The notes: generated by a model not told the origin, from the sequence alone. Shown: positions 17,811-26,784, counted from the first letter of the stretch. The stretch: 58,478 bases of DNA from Eggerthellaceae bacterium (GCA_017434045.1 JAFRGA010000078.1:1-58478), one strand, 5' to 3'. A program made the numbers and translations.

Positions 17811-17944
17811 GCGCGGATGCCGAAAACGACCCTGATGCTTCTTATGGGCACGGGTTAAAAAAAGCTTATGAGCGCTGGCGATTGCGCCAAAAACAGGCTC
17901 TTATCTTGTAGGAATACACATCGCGCTGCCACATGGCTCTTCCG

Positions 17945-17979
17945 TACAATCTCGCTATCGTAGTCATCGTTCGATAGCG
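17945..17979 (+). promoter_or_regulatory. -10 box and operator-like inverted repeat for methyltransferase 2
   Basis: TACAAT (17945-17950) is followed by CGCTATCG (17953-17960) and its exact reverse complement CGATAGCG (17972-17979), 11 bases apart. The repeat lies at the likely transcription start, suitable for a repressor or a leader hairpin. Confidence 0.5.
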
Positions 17980-18004
17980 CGCCAACAGAGAGGGAAGGAA
18001 CAAG

Positions 18005-19051
18005 ATGCTCACAGCAAAAGAAAACCTCCGAGAGACCCTGAAGCCTGATGGACACCCCGATCGTTTCGTCAACTCCTACGAGTTCATGAAAGTCGCTTTC
18101 GGGCCCAACATCCTTGGCAACCCCATGCCCACGTACGGTCAGCTCGACGTCGTGAATTCCTGGGGCGTCACTTACAGCTATCCCGAGGGAACACCGGGCC
18201 CCTTCCCGCTCGACACCCCCGACAAGGTCCTCATCGACGACATCGAGGATTGGAAGGAAATCCTCAAAGCACCGCCGACCGATTACCCGGATGCGCTGTG
18301 GGAGGTCAGCCAGGGCATGATGGACGCCATCGACGGCGACAAGGCCTTCAAGGCCTGCTTCGTGGCACCCGGCCTGTTCGAGCAGGTTCACGCCTTCATG
18401 GGCATCACCGAGGCGCTCATGGCTTACATGACCAACGAAGACGAGATGGCCGATATGCTGAAGTACCTGACCGAGTGGGAACTTCAGGTCGCCGAGCAGC
18501 TGTGCAGCCATCTGCATCCCGACGCCATCCTGCACCACGACGACTGGGGAAGCGAGCAGAACTCCTTCCTGCGCCCCGAGATGTTCGACGAGTACTTCAC
18601 CGAGCACTACAAGCAGATCTACCAGTACTACCACGAGCACGGTGTCGAGGTCATCGTGCACCACTCCGACTCGTATTGCGCCAACCTCATCGACTACATG
18701 CTGGAGATGGGCATCGACATCTGGCAGGGCTGCATGCGCTCCAACGATGTCCCCGCCCTCGTCGAAAAGTACAAGGGCCAGCCGATCACCTTTATGGGTA
18801 ACATCGACAACAAGCAGGTCGACTTCGACGGCTGGACCGTCGAGGACTGCGAGAAAGCAGCGCTCTCGGCGCTAGAGGGCATGGAACCGCATCAGTACAT
18901 CCCCTCCATCACGCAGGGCGGTCCCGGCAGCGTGTACCCGGGCACCTACATGGAGCTCATCAAGGCCGTCGACGCGTACAACGCCAAGACTTTCGGCCAC
19001 AGCATCGAGGACATCCAGGCTGCACGCGACGAACTGCAGATCCTGTTCTAG
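18005..19051 (+). CDS. UroD-family corrinoid methyltransferase 2 (MtvB-like)
   Basis: 348 aa; ATG 18005 after AGGGAAGGAA. Same family as the gene at 13262, with an almost identical N-terminus (MLTAKENLR). HHDDWG lies at 177-182, HHSDSYCANL at 219-228, then MLEMGIDIWQG and FMGNIDNKQVDFDGW. The predicted reaction is methyl transfer from a methoxylated compound to a corrinoid protein. The MtaA-type zinc Cys is replaced (His-x-Asp). It has its own promoter region after a terminator and shares a bidirectional terminator with the convergent MFS 2 gene. Methyltransferases 1 and 2 look like paralogues that diverged in substrate rather than chemistry. Confidence 0.82.
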   Translation: MLTAKENLRETLKPDGHPDRFVNSYEFMKVAFGPNILGNPMPTYGQLDVVNSWGVTYSYPEGTPGPFPLDTPDKVLIDDIEDWKEILKAPPTDYPDALWEVSQGMMDAIDGDKAFKACFVAPGLFEQVHAFMGITEALMAYMTNEDEMADMLKYLTEWELQVAEQLCSHLHPDAILHHDDWGSEQNSFLRPEMFDEYFTEHYKQIYQYYHEHGVEVIVHHSDSYCANLIDYMLEMGIDIWQGCMRSNDVPALVEKYKGQPITFMGNIDNKQVDFDGWTVEDCEKAALSALEGMEPHQYIPSITQGGPGSVYPGTYMELIKAVDAYNAKTFGHSIEDIQAARDELQILF

Positions 19052-19075
19052 GTTTTACAGGAAATCGCATTTCGC

Positions 19076-19101
19076 AGCGGGGAGGGTTCACCCTCCCCGC
19101 T
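19076..19101. terminator. Bidirectional terminator between convergent genes
   Basis: Perfect 11-bp stem with a TTCA loop (19076-19086 with 19091-19101). It follows methyltransferase 2 on the plus strand and overlaps the stop codon of MFS 2 on the minus strand. Confidence 0.75.
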
Positions 19102-20299
19102 ATTCATTTTCGCCGAATTTGGGCAGGAGCAGACAGCAGGCCGCCATCACCAGGCACAGCGCACCAGCCGCAGCGTAGAACGCGATGAAGTTTCCGCCGA
19201 ACAGCGGAGTCAGGATGTAGGTGGGCACGATGACGGCGCCTGCAAGCTGCATGCTCGCCGCAACGCCGCCCGCGCTGCCCGCGTATTTCTGGCCGATTTC
19301 AGGCAATTGGACCACGAACGAGAGCAGGGCGGGCATAATGCCGCTCACGCAGCATCCGGTCAGGAAGAGCGCCGCGTACATGACGATGCCGTCGGGCAAC
19401 TGCCAGGCAAACGCCGTGCCGACCCCTGCAAGCACCGAAGCCGCAGCGAGCGCCTTACGGGAATCGCGGAATCGCGCCACGATGATGGGAATGGCGATGG
19501 ATCCGACGAGGTTGCCAATCGTCACGATGGAGGTTATGGCTCCAGCTGCCCCTTCGTCTAGGCCTCTGACGGAGACGAGCGCCTGGGGCATGAACGTCAT
19601 GATGCTCATGACCGCCGCCATGTTCATGGCAAGGCCCAAACCGATAATCCAGATATTTCGGCTTTTCACAGCTGTTTTCAAGCATTCCAGCAGAGGCGGG
19701 GGCTTTGGCTCGTCGCGCTTCGGGGACGAAGACGCGTCTTTGGGCGATTCCCGAAAGCCGACCCACCACAATGCAGTGGCAACTGCCGCAACGACGGCTG
19801 TGAAGGCGAACATCGACCTCGTCGAGGAAAACAGCATGCCAGTGGACATGCCCACCGCCATCGAAAGCGTCGACCCCGAGATTCCCACGCCAACGGCAAT
19901 GCCGACGTTCTTTCCCGAAAACCAGTTTCCCATGATTTTCGGCATGTTGGAATTGAGGAACGTCGCAGTGACCCCGGCAAACACCATGCAGAGGAACACC
20001 GTGAGGTAATCTTGAGCAAACACCCTGATCACAAGCGCAGCAAGCGTAATGAGCGCGCCGATGCCGATCGTCATTCTCGCACCGAACTTATCGCAGAGCA
20101 GTCCTGCAACGGGACTGACGACCATACCGGTAATCATGGCAGCCGAAAACAGAGCCGAAAACTGCACGGCGTTCATGCCGAACTCGTCCATGATGCGAAA
20201 CGATATGGGCGAAAGCTGATACTGCGCAAAATTGGGAACGAATATGAGCACGACCACGCACACGACGACGAGTACGGCCTGCCACGAACGATTCTCCAT
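19100..20299 (-). CDS. MFS transporter 2
   Basis: 399 aa from ATG 20299 (GAGGAG eight bases upstream; the GTG at 20314 is less likely). About 12 transmembrane helices. The loop motif GLLCDKFGARM matches the G-x-x-x-D-R/K-x-G-R motif of MFS proteins. The cytoplasmic middle loop is charged and proline-rich (SPKRDEPKPPP). It sits convergent to methyltransferase 2 and just downstream of a small zinc-ribbon gene and the dehydroxylase-like operon. The substrate is unknown; an aromatic acid is the natural guess. Confidence 0.85.
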   Translation of the reverse strand: MENRSWQAVLVVVCVVVLIFVPNFAQYQLSPISFRIMDEFGMNAVQFSALFSAAMITGMVVSPVAGLLCDKFGARMTIGIGALITLAALVIRVFAQDYLTVFLCMVFAGVTATFLNSNMPKIMGNWFSGKNVGIAVGVGISGSTLSMAVGMSTGMLFSSTRSMFAFTAVVAAVATALWWVGFRESPKDASSSPKRDEPKPPPLLECLKTAVKSRNIWIIGLGLAMNMAAVMSIMTFMPQALVSVRGLDEGAAGAITSIVTIGNLVGSIAIPIIVARFRDSRKALAAASVLAGVGTAFAWQLPDGIVMYAALFLTGCCVSGIMPALLSFVVQLPEIGQKYAGSAGGVAASMQLAGAVIVPTYILTPLFGGNFIAFYAAAGALCLVMAACCLLLPKFGENE

Positions 20300-20359
20300 A
20301 TAGTCGCTCCTCACTCAGCCAGACAGGAGAAATTGCAATTGCTCTTTGGTTTCACGGTG

Positions 20360-20365
20360 ATTGTA
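20360..20365 (-). promoter_or_regulatory. Candidate -10 box for MFS 2
   Basis: TACAAT on the minus strand, 60 bases upstream of the ATG at 20299; the -35 is weak. Confidence 0.35.
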
Positions 20366-20403
20366 TGAAAGCGCGCAAGCGCCAAGGGAAACGCCGGTGG
20401 TTT

Positions 20404-20613
20404 CTAATGCGCATCCGCGGCATCCGATATGCGGTTACCCACCAAATTGGTAACTCCCGGACGCAGCTCGAGCGAACCACCGCACTTTTCGCATACCTCG
20501 CTCCCGAACGGATTATCATGACCGCATGCAGGACACAGCGGCACCAAGATGGGCTTGGGCAAACGCCCCTTGCAGCGTCCGCAATTGATGCATGCATATC
20601 CGCAGGTTGGCAT
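20404..20613 (-). CDS. Small zinc-ribbon/cysteine-rich protein
   Basis: 69 aa; ATG 20613 with GGAAGGAA upstream. Cysteines come in four groups: C4/C8, C11/C14, the knuckle CPACG and the knuckle CEKCGG. The last two form a classic zinc ribbon; the first two could bind a second metal. No transmembrane segment. The protein at 26426 has the same type of zinc ribbon, so the locus holds two. Function unknown; such proteins often act as metal carriers or protein-protein adaptors. Confidence 0.65.
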   Translation of the reverse strand: MPTCGYACINCGRCKGRLPKPILVPLCPACGHDNPFGSEVCEKCGGSLELRPGVTNLVGNRISDAADAH

Positions 20614-20707
20614 GGCAGCGCGTTCCTTCCACCGAACAAGATCCCCTCGGAGAGCTTACCCTGCCTCAAAGCGCGGAAGCAAGCCCTTCGAGAAAACCTT
20701 GGATAAA

Positions 20708-20732
20708 AGGGAGGGCCCAAAAGGCCCTCCCT
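20708..20732 (-). terminator. Terminator after ferredoxin-molybdoenzyme operon
   Basis: Perfect 10-bp stem around CAAAA (20708-20717 with 20723-20732), followed on the minus strand by TTTT; it lies 25 bases past the ferredoxin stop. Confidence 0.8.
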
Positions 20733-20756
20733 ACGAACTCAGCCTATCGTCGGCGT

Positions 20757-21095
20757 TTAGCGCACGAAGATGGCGATGTCGGACTTGTTGGCCGCTTCGG
20801 CCTTGGCGGCGAGCTCTTCCACCGGCCCGTAGACCATGGCGCCGTTCTGGCAGTGGTGCACGCAGTTGGGAAGCTTGCCCGCATCCACGCGCGCTGCGCA
20901 CAGGTCGCACAGGTGGGTGGGCATGGGCAGGTAGTTGTACTCCCACTTGCCGTCAGAGCACTCGCGCGGACCGTCCTGCAGAAGGACGATGCCGAAGTCG
21001 TTCGGTTCGAAGCCGTGCTCCATCTTGCAGGCAGTCACGCAAACCTTGCAACCCGAGCAGTACTCGTAGTCGATGAACAGACCGTACCTAGTCAT
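20757..21095 (-). CDS. Small two-cluster ferredoxin subunit of molybdoenzyme
   Basis: 112 aa. Cys13/16/19/23 (CSGCKVCVTAC) and Cys63/66/78/82 (CDLC...C..HC) make a standard arrangement for two 4Fe-4S clusters. It follows the large molybdopterin subunit by 31 bases, so it is very probably its electron-transfer partner. It is much shorter than DmsB-type (four-cluster) subunits and lacks the beta domain of the transhydroxylase small subunit, so the two molybdoenzymes here are of different subtypes. ATG 21095 with a GAGAGGAAAG ribosome-binding site. Confidence 0.85.
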   Translation of the reverse strand: MTRYGLFIDYEYCSGCKVCVTACKMEHGFEPNDFGIVLLQDGPRECSDGKWEYNYLPMPTHLCDLCAARVDAGKLPNCVHHCQNGAMVYGPVEELAAKAEAANKSDIAIFVR

Positions 21096-21126
21096 GATAT
21101 CTTTCCTCTCTCTTCCCTCGGGTCAC

Positions 21127-23766
21127 TTACGCCTGCTCACGCTTGTGCAGCGGGACGTATTCCTCGTGCTCGTGCGTCGCCCAGTACTCTTCGATGTCGA
21201 AGAAGCCCTCGGGCTCGTAGTCGGGCGTCCAGCCGTCGTAGAAGCTCGGCTTGTCAGACAGGTGCGTCGGACCATGCGTGTAACCGGTCGTGCAGACCTG
21301 GTAAGTGGGCTGGTCCTCGGGCGTGTCGTTCTCAGGCGTGACTTTGTAGACGGTCGCCATCGAGCACTTGATCGGAGCGCCGTATCCGTTGGTGCCGTTC
21401 TCGCACTGCGGGATGAGGTTGTTCGGATTGCAATCGAACACGCCGAACAGGCTCGGCTCTTCGGGAGCGCGCTCGGGGAACCACCAGCCATGCTCGGTGG
21501 AGATGACGCGCGGGTCGAGCGTCGGATTCAGGCGGGCGCGCTGCTTCATGCGGCCCATCTGGTTCTCGATCCAGACCCAGTCGCCATCGATGATGCCGTA
21601 CTTGGCTGCAGCATCGGGATGGATGTCGAACATGGGGTCGGGATGCAGCTGACGCGAGATGGTCTCGGGCTGGCGCCATTCGGAATGGAAGAACTCGAAG
21701 GAGCGCTTGCCGGTGGTGAGCACGAACGGATACTTCTCGACGAGCTCGGGAGTGCGATACGGCGATGTGGGCGGCTCTTCGTAGTAGGGCAGCGGATCGT
21801 CGCCGAAGCTCGCGAACAGCGTGCAGTACAGCTCGTAGCGGCCAGTCGGCGTCATGAAGCCGGGCATTCCGTCGGGACGCAGGCGTCCAAGCTCGAACTT
21901 GCGATAGTTGAACTTGTGATACCACATGCCGGCATATTTCTCTTCGACGCGTTCCATCGTCATCTGCGTGCCGTCGTTGTCCAGAACGCCGTCGCGCTCG
22001 AGACGCCAATTCATGTAGGAGCGGTCGTCAACGACGTACTCGGGCCACTTCTCGGGAGCGATCTTGTGACCGAGGCCGATCATGATCTCCTCGTCGGACT
22101 TGCACTCTTCGTAGCTGCCGCACTTGGTCAGCGTGCGCAGCGGATCGAACCACACGCGGATGCAGTCACGCTCGTGCGACATGGCGCAAGGCAGCACCAG
22201 GTCGGCGAAAGCGACGCACGTCGGGGTGATGAACAGGTCTTCCACGACGACGAAATCGATGGTCTTGAGAGCGCGGTACAGACGCGGGGCGTCCTGGCCC
22301 ATGTTGGCGATGGGGTTGGCGGACTCGATCCAGAGCATCTTCACCGGATGCGGCTGCTCGGTCTCGATGGCCTGCAGGATGGAGTCGGCCTGAGAGGAGG
22401 CGGTGAAGCCGTACTTCTTCAGCGGATAGCGGTCCACGCCGAGGCGGTTGGCCACATACGGCGTGCCCTCGAGCTCCCAGATGCCGGAGTTGTAGCCGAA
22501 CTCCAGACCGGCGGCCTGGTCGATGAGGACGTTGCCGCCCGGGACGTCGATGTTGCCGGTGATGCCGACGAGGCAGGCGATGGCATGTGCCGTGATGACG
22601 CCGATCTTCGCCATGTCGACGGACAGGCCCCACTGCACGGTGGCCGGCTTTGCCTTGGCGTACATGCGGGCGGCCTCGATGATCTGCTCCTCGGGAACCC
22701 AGGTGATCTCGGCGACCTTGGAGGGCGAATACTCCTGGACACGCTCGGCGAGCTGCGGGAATCCGTAGGTCCAGTAATCGACGAACTGCGCGTCGTAGAG
22801 GCCCTCGTTGATGATGACGTTCATCATGCCCAGGGCGAGCGCCGCATCGGTGCCGGGGCGCAGGCGCAGCCACATGTCGGAGCGGGAGGCGATCCAGGTG
22901 AGCTGCGGGTCGACCGTGATGAGCTTCGTGCCGCGCTTCATGGATTCGATGATCCAGTGGCCGAGGAACGCGTCGGCGTTGTTGATCATCGGGTTCGTGC
23001 CCCAGATGATCGCAACTTCGGGGTTGACGAACTCAGGATCGTCCTCGTAGCGCTTGGCGCGGAACTGGCTGAAGTCAGCCACCCACTGGTTGCCCATGAT
23101 GACGTAGCACAGGGCCGTGCGCGGCAGCATGCAGGAGTCGCCGGACAGGAAGCACAGCGTGAGGTCGGCACCGCCGAAGTTGGCATACTGGTTGTGAGCG
23201 ATGGCCTGGGAGACGTTGCGGCCCGTGCCGATCATGGAAACGATGCACTCGGGGCCGAAGTTTTCCTGGATATCCTTGACCTTCTCGACGATGATGTCGT
23301 AGGCCTCGTCCCAGCTGATGCGCTGCCACTTGCCCTCGCCGCGCTCGCCGACGCGCTTGACCGGCCACTTCAGGCGACGCTCGTTGTTCGTCATCTGGGG
23401 GAGTTCCAGGCAGCGCATGCACAGGCGGCCTGCCGTCATGGGTGAATTGGGATCGCCCTCGGTCTTGACGAGCTTGCCATCCTCGTCGGTGTAGAAGATG
23501 ATCTGGCAACCGGAGTGGCAGCCAGGGCCCGACCACATCGTGGTGCGGGTGGCGGTGAGATCGCCTTCCTTCCACTGGACTTTGTCGGGGTACAAATCCA
23601 TGTTGTAGGTGTTGTTGTAGGGCATGCCGTAGGCGATGCCCTTCTCGCGGATGCGCTGGCCAATTTGCTCCTCATCGGCTGCCAGCTCGGCACCGGCAAG
23701 ATTTGCGGTCTTACCATCTGACAGGACTTCTTCGGTCTCGATGGCATCGATCTTCTCGTCGCTCAT
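21127..23766 (-). CDS. Molybdopterin oxidoreductase, catechol-dehydroxylase-like catalytic subunit
   Basis: 879 aa; ATG 23766 after AGGAAAGGGG. A DMSO-reductase-family protein without a Tat signal, so cytoplasmic. Cys83, Cys87, Cys116 and Cys119 lie where the N-terminal 4Fe-4S site is expected, though the spacing C-x3-C-x28-C-x2-C differs from the standard, with Gly at the usual first Cys. Pterin-binding landmarks follow: GTGRNVSQ, WGTNPMINNAD, KLITVDPQ and LRPGTDAALALGMM. Cytoplasmic members linked to MFS transporters are known in Gordonibacter and relatives as catechol dehydroxylases; this gene has MFS 3 directly upstream. A reductive dehydroxylation of a catechol is likely but not proven by sequence. 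Older annotation would call it a generic molybdopterin oxidoreductase. Confidence 0.8.
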   Translation of the reverse strand: MSDEKIDAIETEEVLSDGKTANLAGAELAADEEQIGQRIREKGIAYGMPYNNTYNMDLYPDKVQWKEGDLTATRTTMWSGPGCHSGCQIIFYTDEDGKLVKTEGDPNSPMTAGRLCMRCLELPQMTNNERRLKWPVKRVGERGEGKWQRISWDEAYDIIVEKVKDIQENFGPECIVSMIGTGRNVSQAIAHNQYANFGGADLTLCFLSGDSCMLPRTALCYVIMGNQWVADFSQFRAKRYEDDPEFVNPEVAIIWGTNPMINNADAFLGHWIIESMKRGTKLITVDPQLTWIASRSDMWLRLRPGTDAALALGMMNVIINEGLYDAQFVDYWTYGFPQLAERVQEYSPSKVAEITWVPEEQIIEAARMYAKAKPATVQWGLSVDMAKIGVITAHAIACLVGITGNIDVPGGNVLIDQAAGLEFGYNSGIWELEGTPYVANRLGVDRYPLKKYGFTASSQADSILQAIETEQPHPVKMLWIESANPIANMGQDAPRLYRALKTIDFVVVEDLFITPTCVAFADLVLPCAMSHERDCIRVWFDPLRTLTKCGSYEECKSDEEIMIGLGHKIAPEKWPEYVVDDRSYMNWRLERDGVLDNDGTQMTMERVEEKYAGMWYHKFNYRKFELGRLRPDGMPGFMTPTGRYELYCTLFASFGDDPLPYYEEPPTSPYRTPELVEKYPFVLTTGKRSFEFFHSEWRQPETISRQLHPDPMFDIHPDAAAKYGIIDGDWVWIENQMGRMKQRARLNPTLDPRVISTEHGWWFPERAPEEPSLFGVFDCNPNNLIPQCENGTNGYGAPIKCSMATVYKVTPENDTPEDQPTYQVCTTGYTHGPTHLSDKPSFYDGWTPDYEPEGFFDIEEYWATHEHEEYVPLHKREQA

Positions 23767-24028
23767 GCCGTCCCCTTTCCTCTCTCGATCACTCGTACTT
23801 CAATCGGAGGCACTTCTCCCCAGCCTCCCTCTTGTAAGCGATTGTAGGAAGGGCGCGCTGGCGATTCCATTGACAGGCCGTACAATAAACGGCTCGAAAA
23901 CAGGAGGATTGGCGAATTGGACAATTGCGAACAGGGAGGGGCGGCAAGAAGGCTGGGATGTAAAAGGGACTTGGCCTATTGCTGATGCATGCTAGAACTT
24001 CCCCAGCCCTCTCGTAACGACGATTCGG

Positions 24029-25288
24029 CTACTCACCGCGGGCGCGGCGGGCCAATTCGCCCTTTTCGCCAAGCTCGGGTAGCAGAATTCCACCGCACAG
24101 CGCCATAACGGCGAAGAACACGAGCAACGTGATGAACACGCCAAAGTAATTGTCGCCAAGCGCCACGGCCGCAATAGTGGGAAGCACGAACATGCACAGG
24201 CCCATAGCCGTGTTGTTCATGCCTCCGGCAATGCCGATGTTTTCGGAACCGAAGTCCCCCGTCAGCGGTACAAGCGAGATACGCGCCATGTTCACCGACA
24301 CCGTGCAGGCACCGAACAGCGCCGCGATTGCCGCAAGCACGAAGGTCTGGGGACCGACGGGCAAAAGGTACTGAGCCAGGAGCGCCACGCCGGACACGAT
24401 TGGAAAGACCGTATACACCCGGTTGTAACGCCCCGCCTTCGATACGATGAAGCCGGTCACGATGGCGCCGATGACCAAGCAGATGTTGAACACGACGCCG
24501 ATGAGGCTCGTAAGCGCAGGGTCCATGCCCTTGCCGATGAACACGTTCATCACGTAGCTGTTATACAGAAGCGGCGCACCTGCGGCCAACCCTCCGCAAA
24601 TCATGACGAGCCACATGTTCTTGCTCTTCAGAACCGCGCCGACGCTCACCTGGGGCGCGCCTTCGCCTACAACCGGCACGGCACCCTGGCCATCACCTTC
24701 CCGTGGCGCCTGCGTTTGTTCGGGCATGATGGCCGTAAACAGCCACAACACGGCCACGAGCACGTAGCCGCCTGCACAGAACGCGAGCGCGGCGGTTGTC
24801 GTCGAGAAGAGACCCGCTACAGCAAACGCAGCCGTAATGCCGATACCGGCAGCAGCCCCGAAAATACCCATTGCCGTGCCCATTTCAGAGCGATCGAACC
24901 ACGCACCGAGCATTTTCGCGGGCAGAACCTGGGTCGGAAGGAAGAACGTGCCAGCCAAGAACGTGATGATGAACAGCTCGATGTAGCTGCTGGCAAATAC
25001 GCGCCAAATCTGACATGCCGCTGCCAAGAACAACAGCACCGCGCCGATGTAGCGAATCGACTTAGGCCCTTTTTTGTCGAAGAAATTGCCCAAGAAGATG
25101 CTGAACAAGGCACCGGGCAGCACGCCGATTCCAGAAATGGCGGTCAGCTGGGCTTGATCCATGTTGAACTGAACCATGACGTCGACAGAGCGCGCCGAGA
25201 ACACCAAATTCGAGAAATTCAGCATCGCTGTTCCGAACACCATGAGGAACAGGACGACCCATTTGAAACTCGACCCCTGCTTGGCCAT
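24029..25288 (-). CDS. MFS transporter 3
   Basis: 419 aa from ATG 25288, which has GGAAAGG at good spacing; an in-frame ATG two codons upstream (25294) is close to it. About 12 helices. The loop motif FLGNFFDKKGPKSI replaces the usual D-R-x-G-R. The long central loop is rich in Gln, Pro and Gly (EQTQAPREGDGQGA). It lies 262 bases upstream of the molybdoenzyme on the same strand and after an SDR gene. The transporter-dehydroxylase pairing is a known pattern for catechol dehydroxylase loci, so import of the catechol substrate is the likely job. Confidence 0.85.
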   Translation of the reverse strand: MAKQGSSFKWVVLFLMVFGTAMLNFSNLVFSARSVDVMVQFNMDQAQLTAISGIGVLPGALFSIFLGNFFDKKGPKSIRYIGAVLLFLAAACQIWRVFASSYIELFIITFLAGTFFLPTQVLPAKMLGAWFDRSEMGTAMGIFGAAAGIGITAAFAVAGLFSTTTAALAFCAGGYVLVAVLWLFTAIMPEQTQAPREGDGQGAVPVVGEGAPQVSVGAVLKSKNMWLVMICGGLAAGAPLLYNSYVMNVFIGKGMDPALTSLIGVVFNICLVIGAIVTGFIVSKAGRYNRVYTVFPIVSGVALLAQYLLPVGPQTFVLAAIAALFGACTVSVNMARISLVPLTGDFGSENIGIAGGMNNTAMGLCMFVLPTIAAVALGDNYFGVFITLLVFFAVMALCGGILLPELGEKGELARRARGE

Positions 25289-25443
25289 CGACATGCCTTT
25301 CCATCCAAAGTGGCGGCCCGCCAAAGCGCGCCGCCACCACTGCATTTAGTATTGTGAAAACACTGGGCAGCCTTCTTGCAGCTTAATCCCAACTACCGGA
25401 GCAACTGCAACGTATGCCAGCGTTTTCCGCGCCAAAACCTCTA

Positions 25444-26211
25444 CTACGCATCAAGCGCGACGTTGCTGATGTGCACGCCGCCGTCGATGACGAACTCCGA
25501 AGCCGTAACCCAAGACGACTCGTCAGAGGCAAGGTAGGTTGCCGCATAGGCGATGTCATCCGGAACGCCGATACGCCCAAGAGGACAAATCCCAGCTGCA
25601 AAATCCTCAGGATGGGCAGCAACCTCCGCCGGCGTCATAGCCGTGAGCACAGGACCGGGCTCGATAACGTTGATGCGAATGCCCTTCTTGGCATATTCGC
25701 ACGCCACGTTCTTGGACAGATTGGCGACTGCGGCCTTCGTGCAACCGTAGAAGTACGAGTAGAGCTCGGGCCAGAACGCGGAGATGGAAGCGATGTTGAT
25801 GATGCTGCCTCCGCCGATGGCCTCCATATCGGGAATGAAAGCCTGCATCGTCCAGATATAGGCACGTAGGTTGGTTTCCATGACAAAGTTGAAATCATCG
25901 TCGTTCTGCTCGAGGAAGGGCTTGTGAACGAGCACGCCAGCGCTATTCAGCAGCACGTTGACCTTGCCCATCTTCTCGATGGCGAAATCGTGCAAGGCCT
26001 GTACGTCCTCCTTCTTCCGCATGTCGCCGGCGATGAAATAGGCAGTGCCTCCGGCTTCGGTGATCTTGGCAACCAGCGCATCGCCCTTCTCTTGGTTGCG
26101 ACCCGTGCAAACGACCTGCGCGCCTTCTTTGGCGAACATTATCGCAGATGCCTCGCCTAGACCAGACGTCGCCCCCGTGATGACTGCACACTTACCTTCG
26201 AGCCTTGCCAT
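25444..26211 (-). CDS. Short-chain dehydrogenase/reductase (SDR)
   Basis: 255 aa; ATG 26211 after AGGAAAGGGG. Classical SDR features are present: TGATSGLG (nucleotide binding, residues 13-20), NSAGV (in place of NNAG), INIASIS with the catalytic Ser, YGCTK (catalytic Tyr and Lys) and PGPVLTAM. An NAD(P)-dependent alcohol or carbonyl oxidoreductase of COG1028. It precedes MFS 3 and the dehydroxylase-like enzyme on the same strand, so it may act on side chains or ring carbonyls of the same compounds. The substrate cannot be told. Confidence 0.9.
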   Translation of the reverse strand: MARLEGKCAVITGATSGLGEASAIMFAKEGAQVVCTGRNQEKGDALVAKITEAGGTAYFIAGDMRKKEDVQALHDFAIEKMGKVNVLLNSAGVLVHKPFLEQNDDDFNFVMETNLRAYIWTMQAFIPDMEAIGGGSIINIASISAFWPELYSYFYGCTKAAVANLSKNVACEYAKKGIRINVIEPGPVLTAMTPAEVAAHPEDFAAGICPLGRIGVPDDIAYAATYLASDESSWVTASEFVIDGGVHISNVALDA

Positions 26212-26311
26212 GAATGCCCCTTTCCTCAGCTTGACGTCTTGACGCCATACTTTGCCTCACGATACATGAGAAAGCATAATTGCCTCCCGCAATTCTTTTC
26301 ATGGAAAAGCT

Positions 26312-26337
26312 TCCAAATAATCCAGTTCTTATTTGGA
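26312..26337. promoter_or_regulatory. Inverted repeat in divergent promoter region
   Basis: TCCAAATAA (26312-26320) and its exact reverse complement TTATTTGGA (26329-26337) are eight bases apart. It lies between the SDR gene and the zinc-ribbon repeat gene, upstream of a TACAAT (26372-26377) that may be the -10 of the latter. Operator-like. Confidence 0.45.
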
Positions 26338-26425
26338 GAAAGTCGGTACTCACTTGCAAATCTTCATCCCATACAATGCTTTCATCGGAGCAGAGGGACC
26401 GATTTAGATCATCTTGGAGGAAATC

Positions 26426-26734
26426 ATGTGCTTTAGACCATCAGGAATATCACTGCCGATAAAATGCCCACAGTGCGGGACGCTCAACGATCCCGATGCA
26501 ACCAAGTGCGTGAAGTGCGGGCTGTCGGTTGAAGACGTTACCCTGCCGGGCATGGCCAGTGCACCTGGAATGCCCAGCGCCCCCGGCATGCCAAGCGCCC
26601 CCGGCATGCCAAGCGCTCCAGGCATGCCCAGCGCGCCCGGGATGCCCAGTGCTCCTGGTAGGCCAAGCGCCCCCGGCATGCCAAGCGCCCCCGGCATGCC
26701 AAGCGCTCCAGGACAGCCTGGCGGCAATTCGTAA
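26426..26734 (+). CDS. Zinc-ribbon protein with C-terminal APGMPS hexapeptide repeats
   Basis: 102 aa; ATG 26426 with TTGGAGG before it. The first 45 residues hold a zinc ribbon (CPQCG, 13 residues, CVKCG). From about residue 46 nine hexapeptides follow, seven reading APGMPS, one APGRPS and the last APGQPG, giving a Pro/Gly-rich, probably extended and disordered tail. The DNA repeat unit is 18 bp. No signal peptide or membrane helix. The zinc ribbon resembles that at 20404-20613. Function unknown; an adaptor or metal-binding protein with a flexible tail is possible. Repeat number may vary between strains. Confidence 0.7.
   Translation: MCFRPSGISLPIKCPQCGTLNDPDATKCVKCGLSVEDVTLPGMASAPGMPSAPGMPSAPGMPSAPGMPSAPGMPSAPGRPSAPGMPSAPGMPSAPGQPGGNS
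26561..26722 (+). repeat. 18-bp tandem repeat (nine units) inside the zinc-ribbon gene
   Basis: Nine units of GCC-CCC-GGC-ATG-CCA-AGC or close variants run from 26561 to 26722, each coding one APGMPS-type hexapeptide. All units keep the frame. Confidence 0.85.
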
Positions 26735-26784
26735 GCCCTTTACGCCTGTCAGCGAACCTGGCAGGCGCCTCACCATTGCAAAAA

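Noticed and set aside
21073-23445. 790-codon plus-strand open frame opposite the second molybdoenzyme
   Set aside because: Antisense shadow of a recognised protein; the translation is Val/Asp/Gly-rich with no domain.
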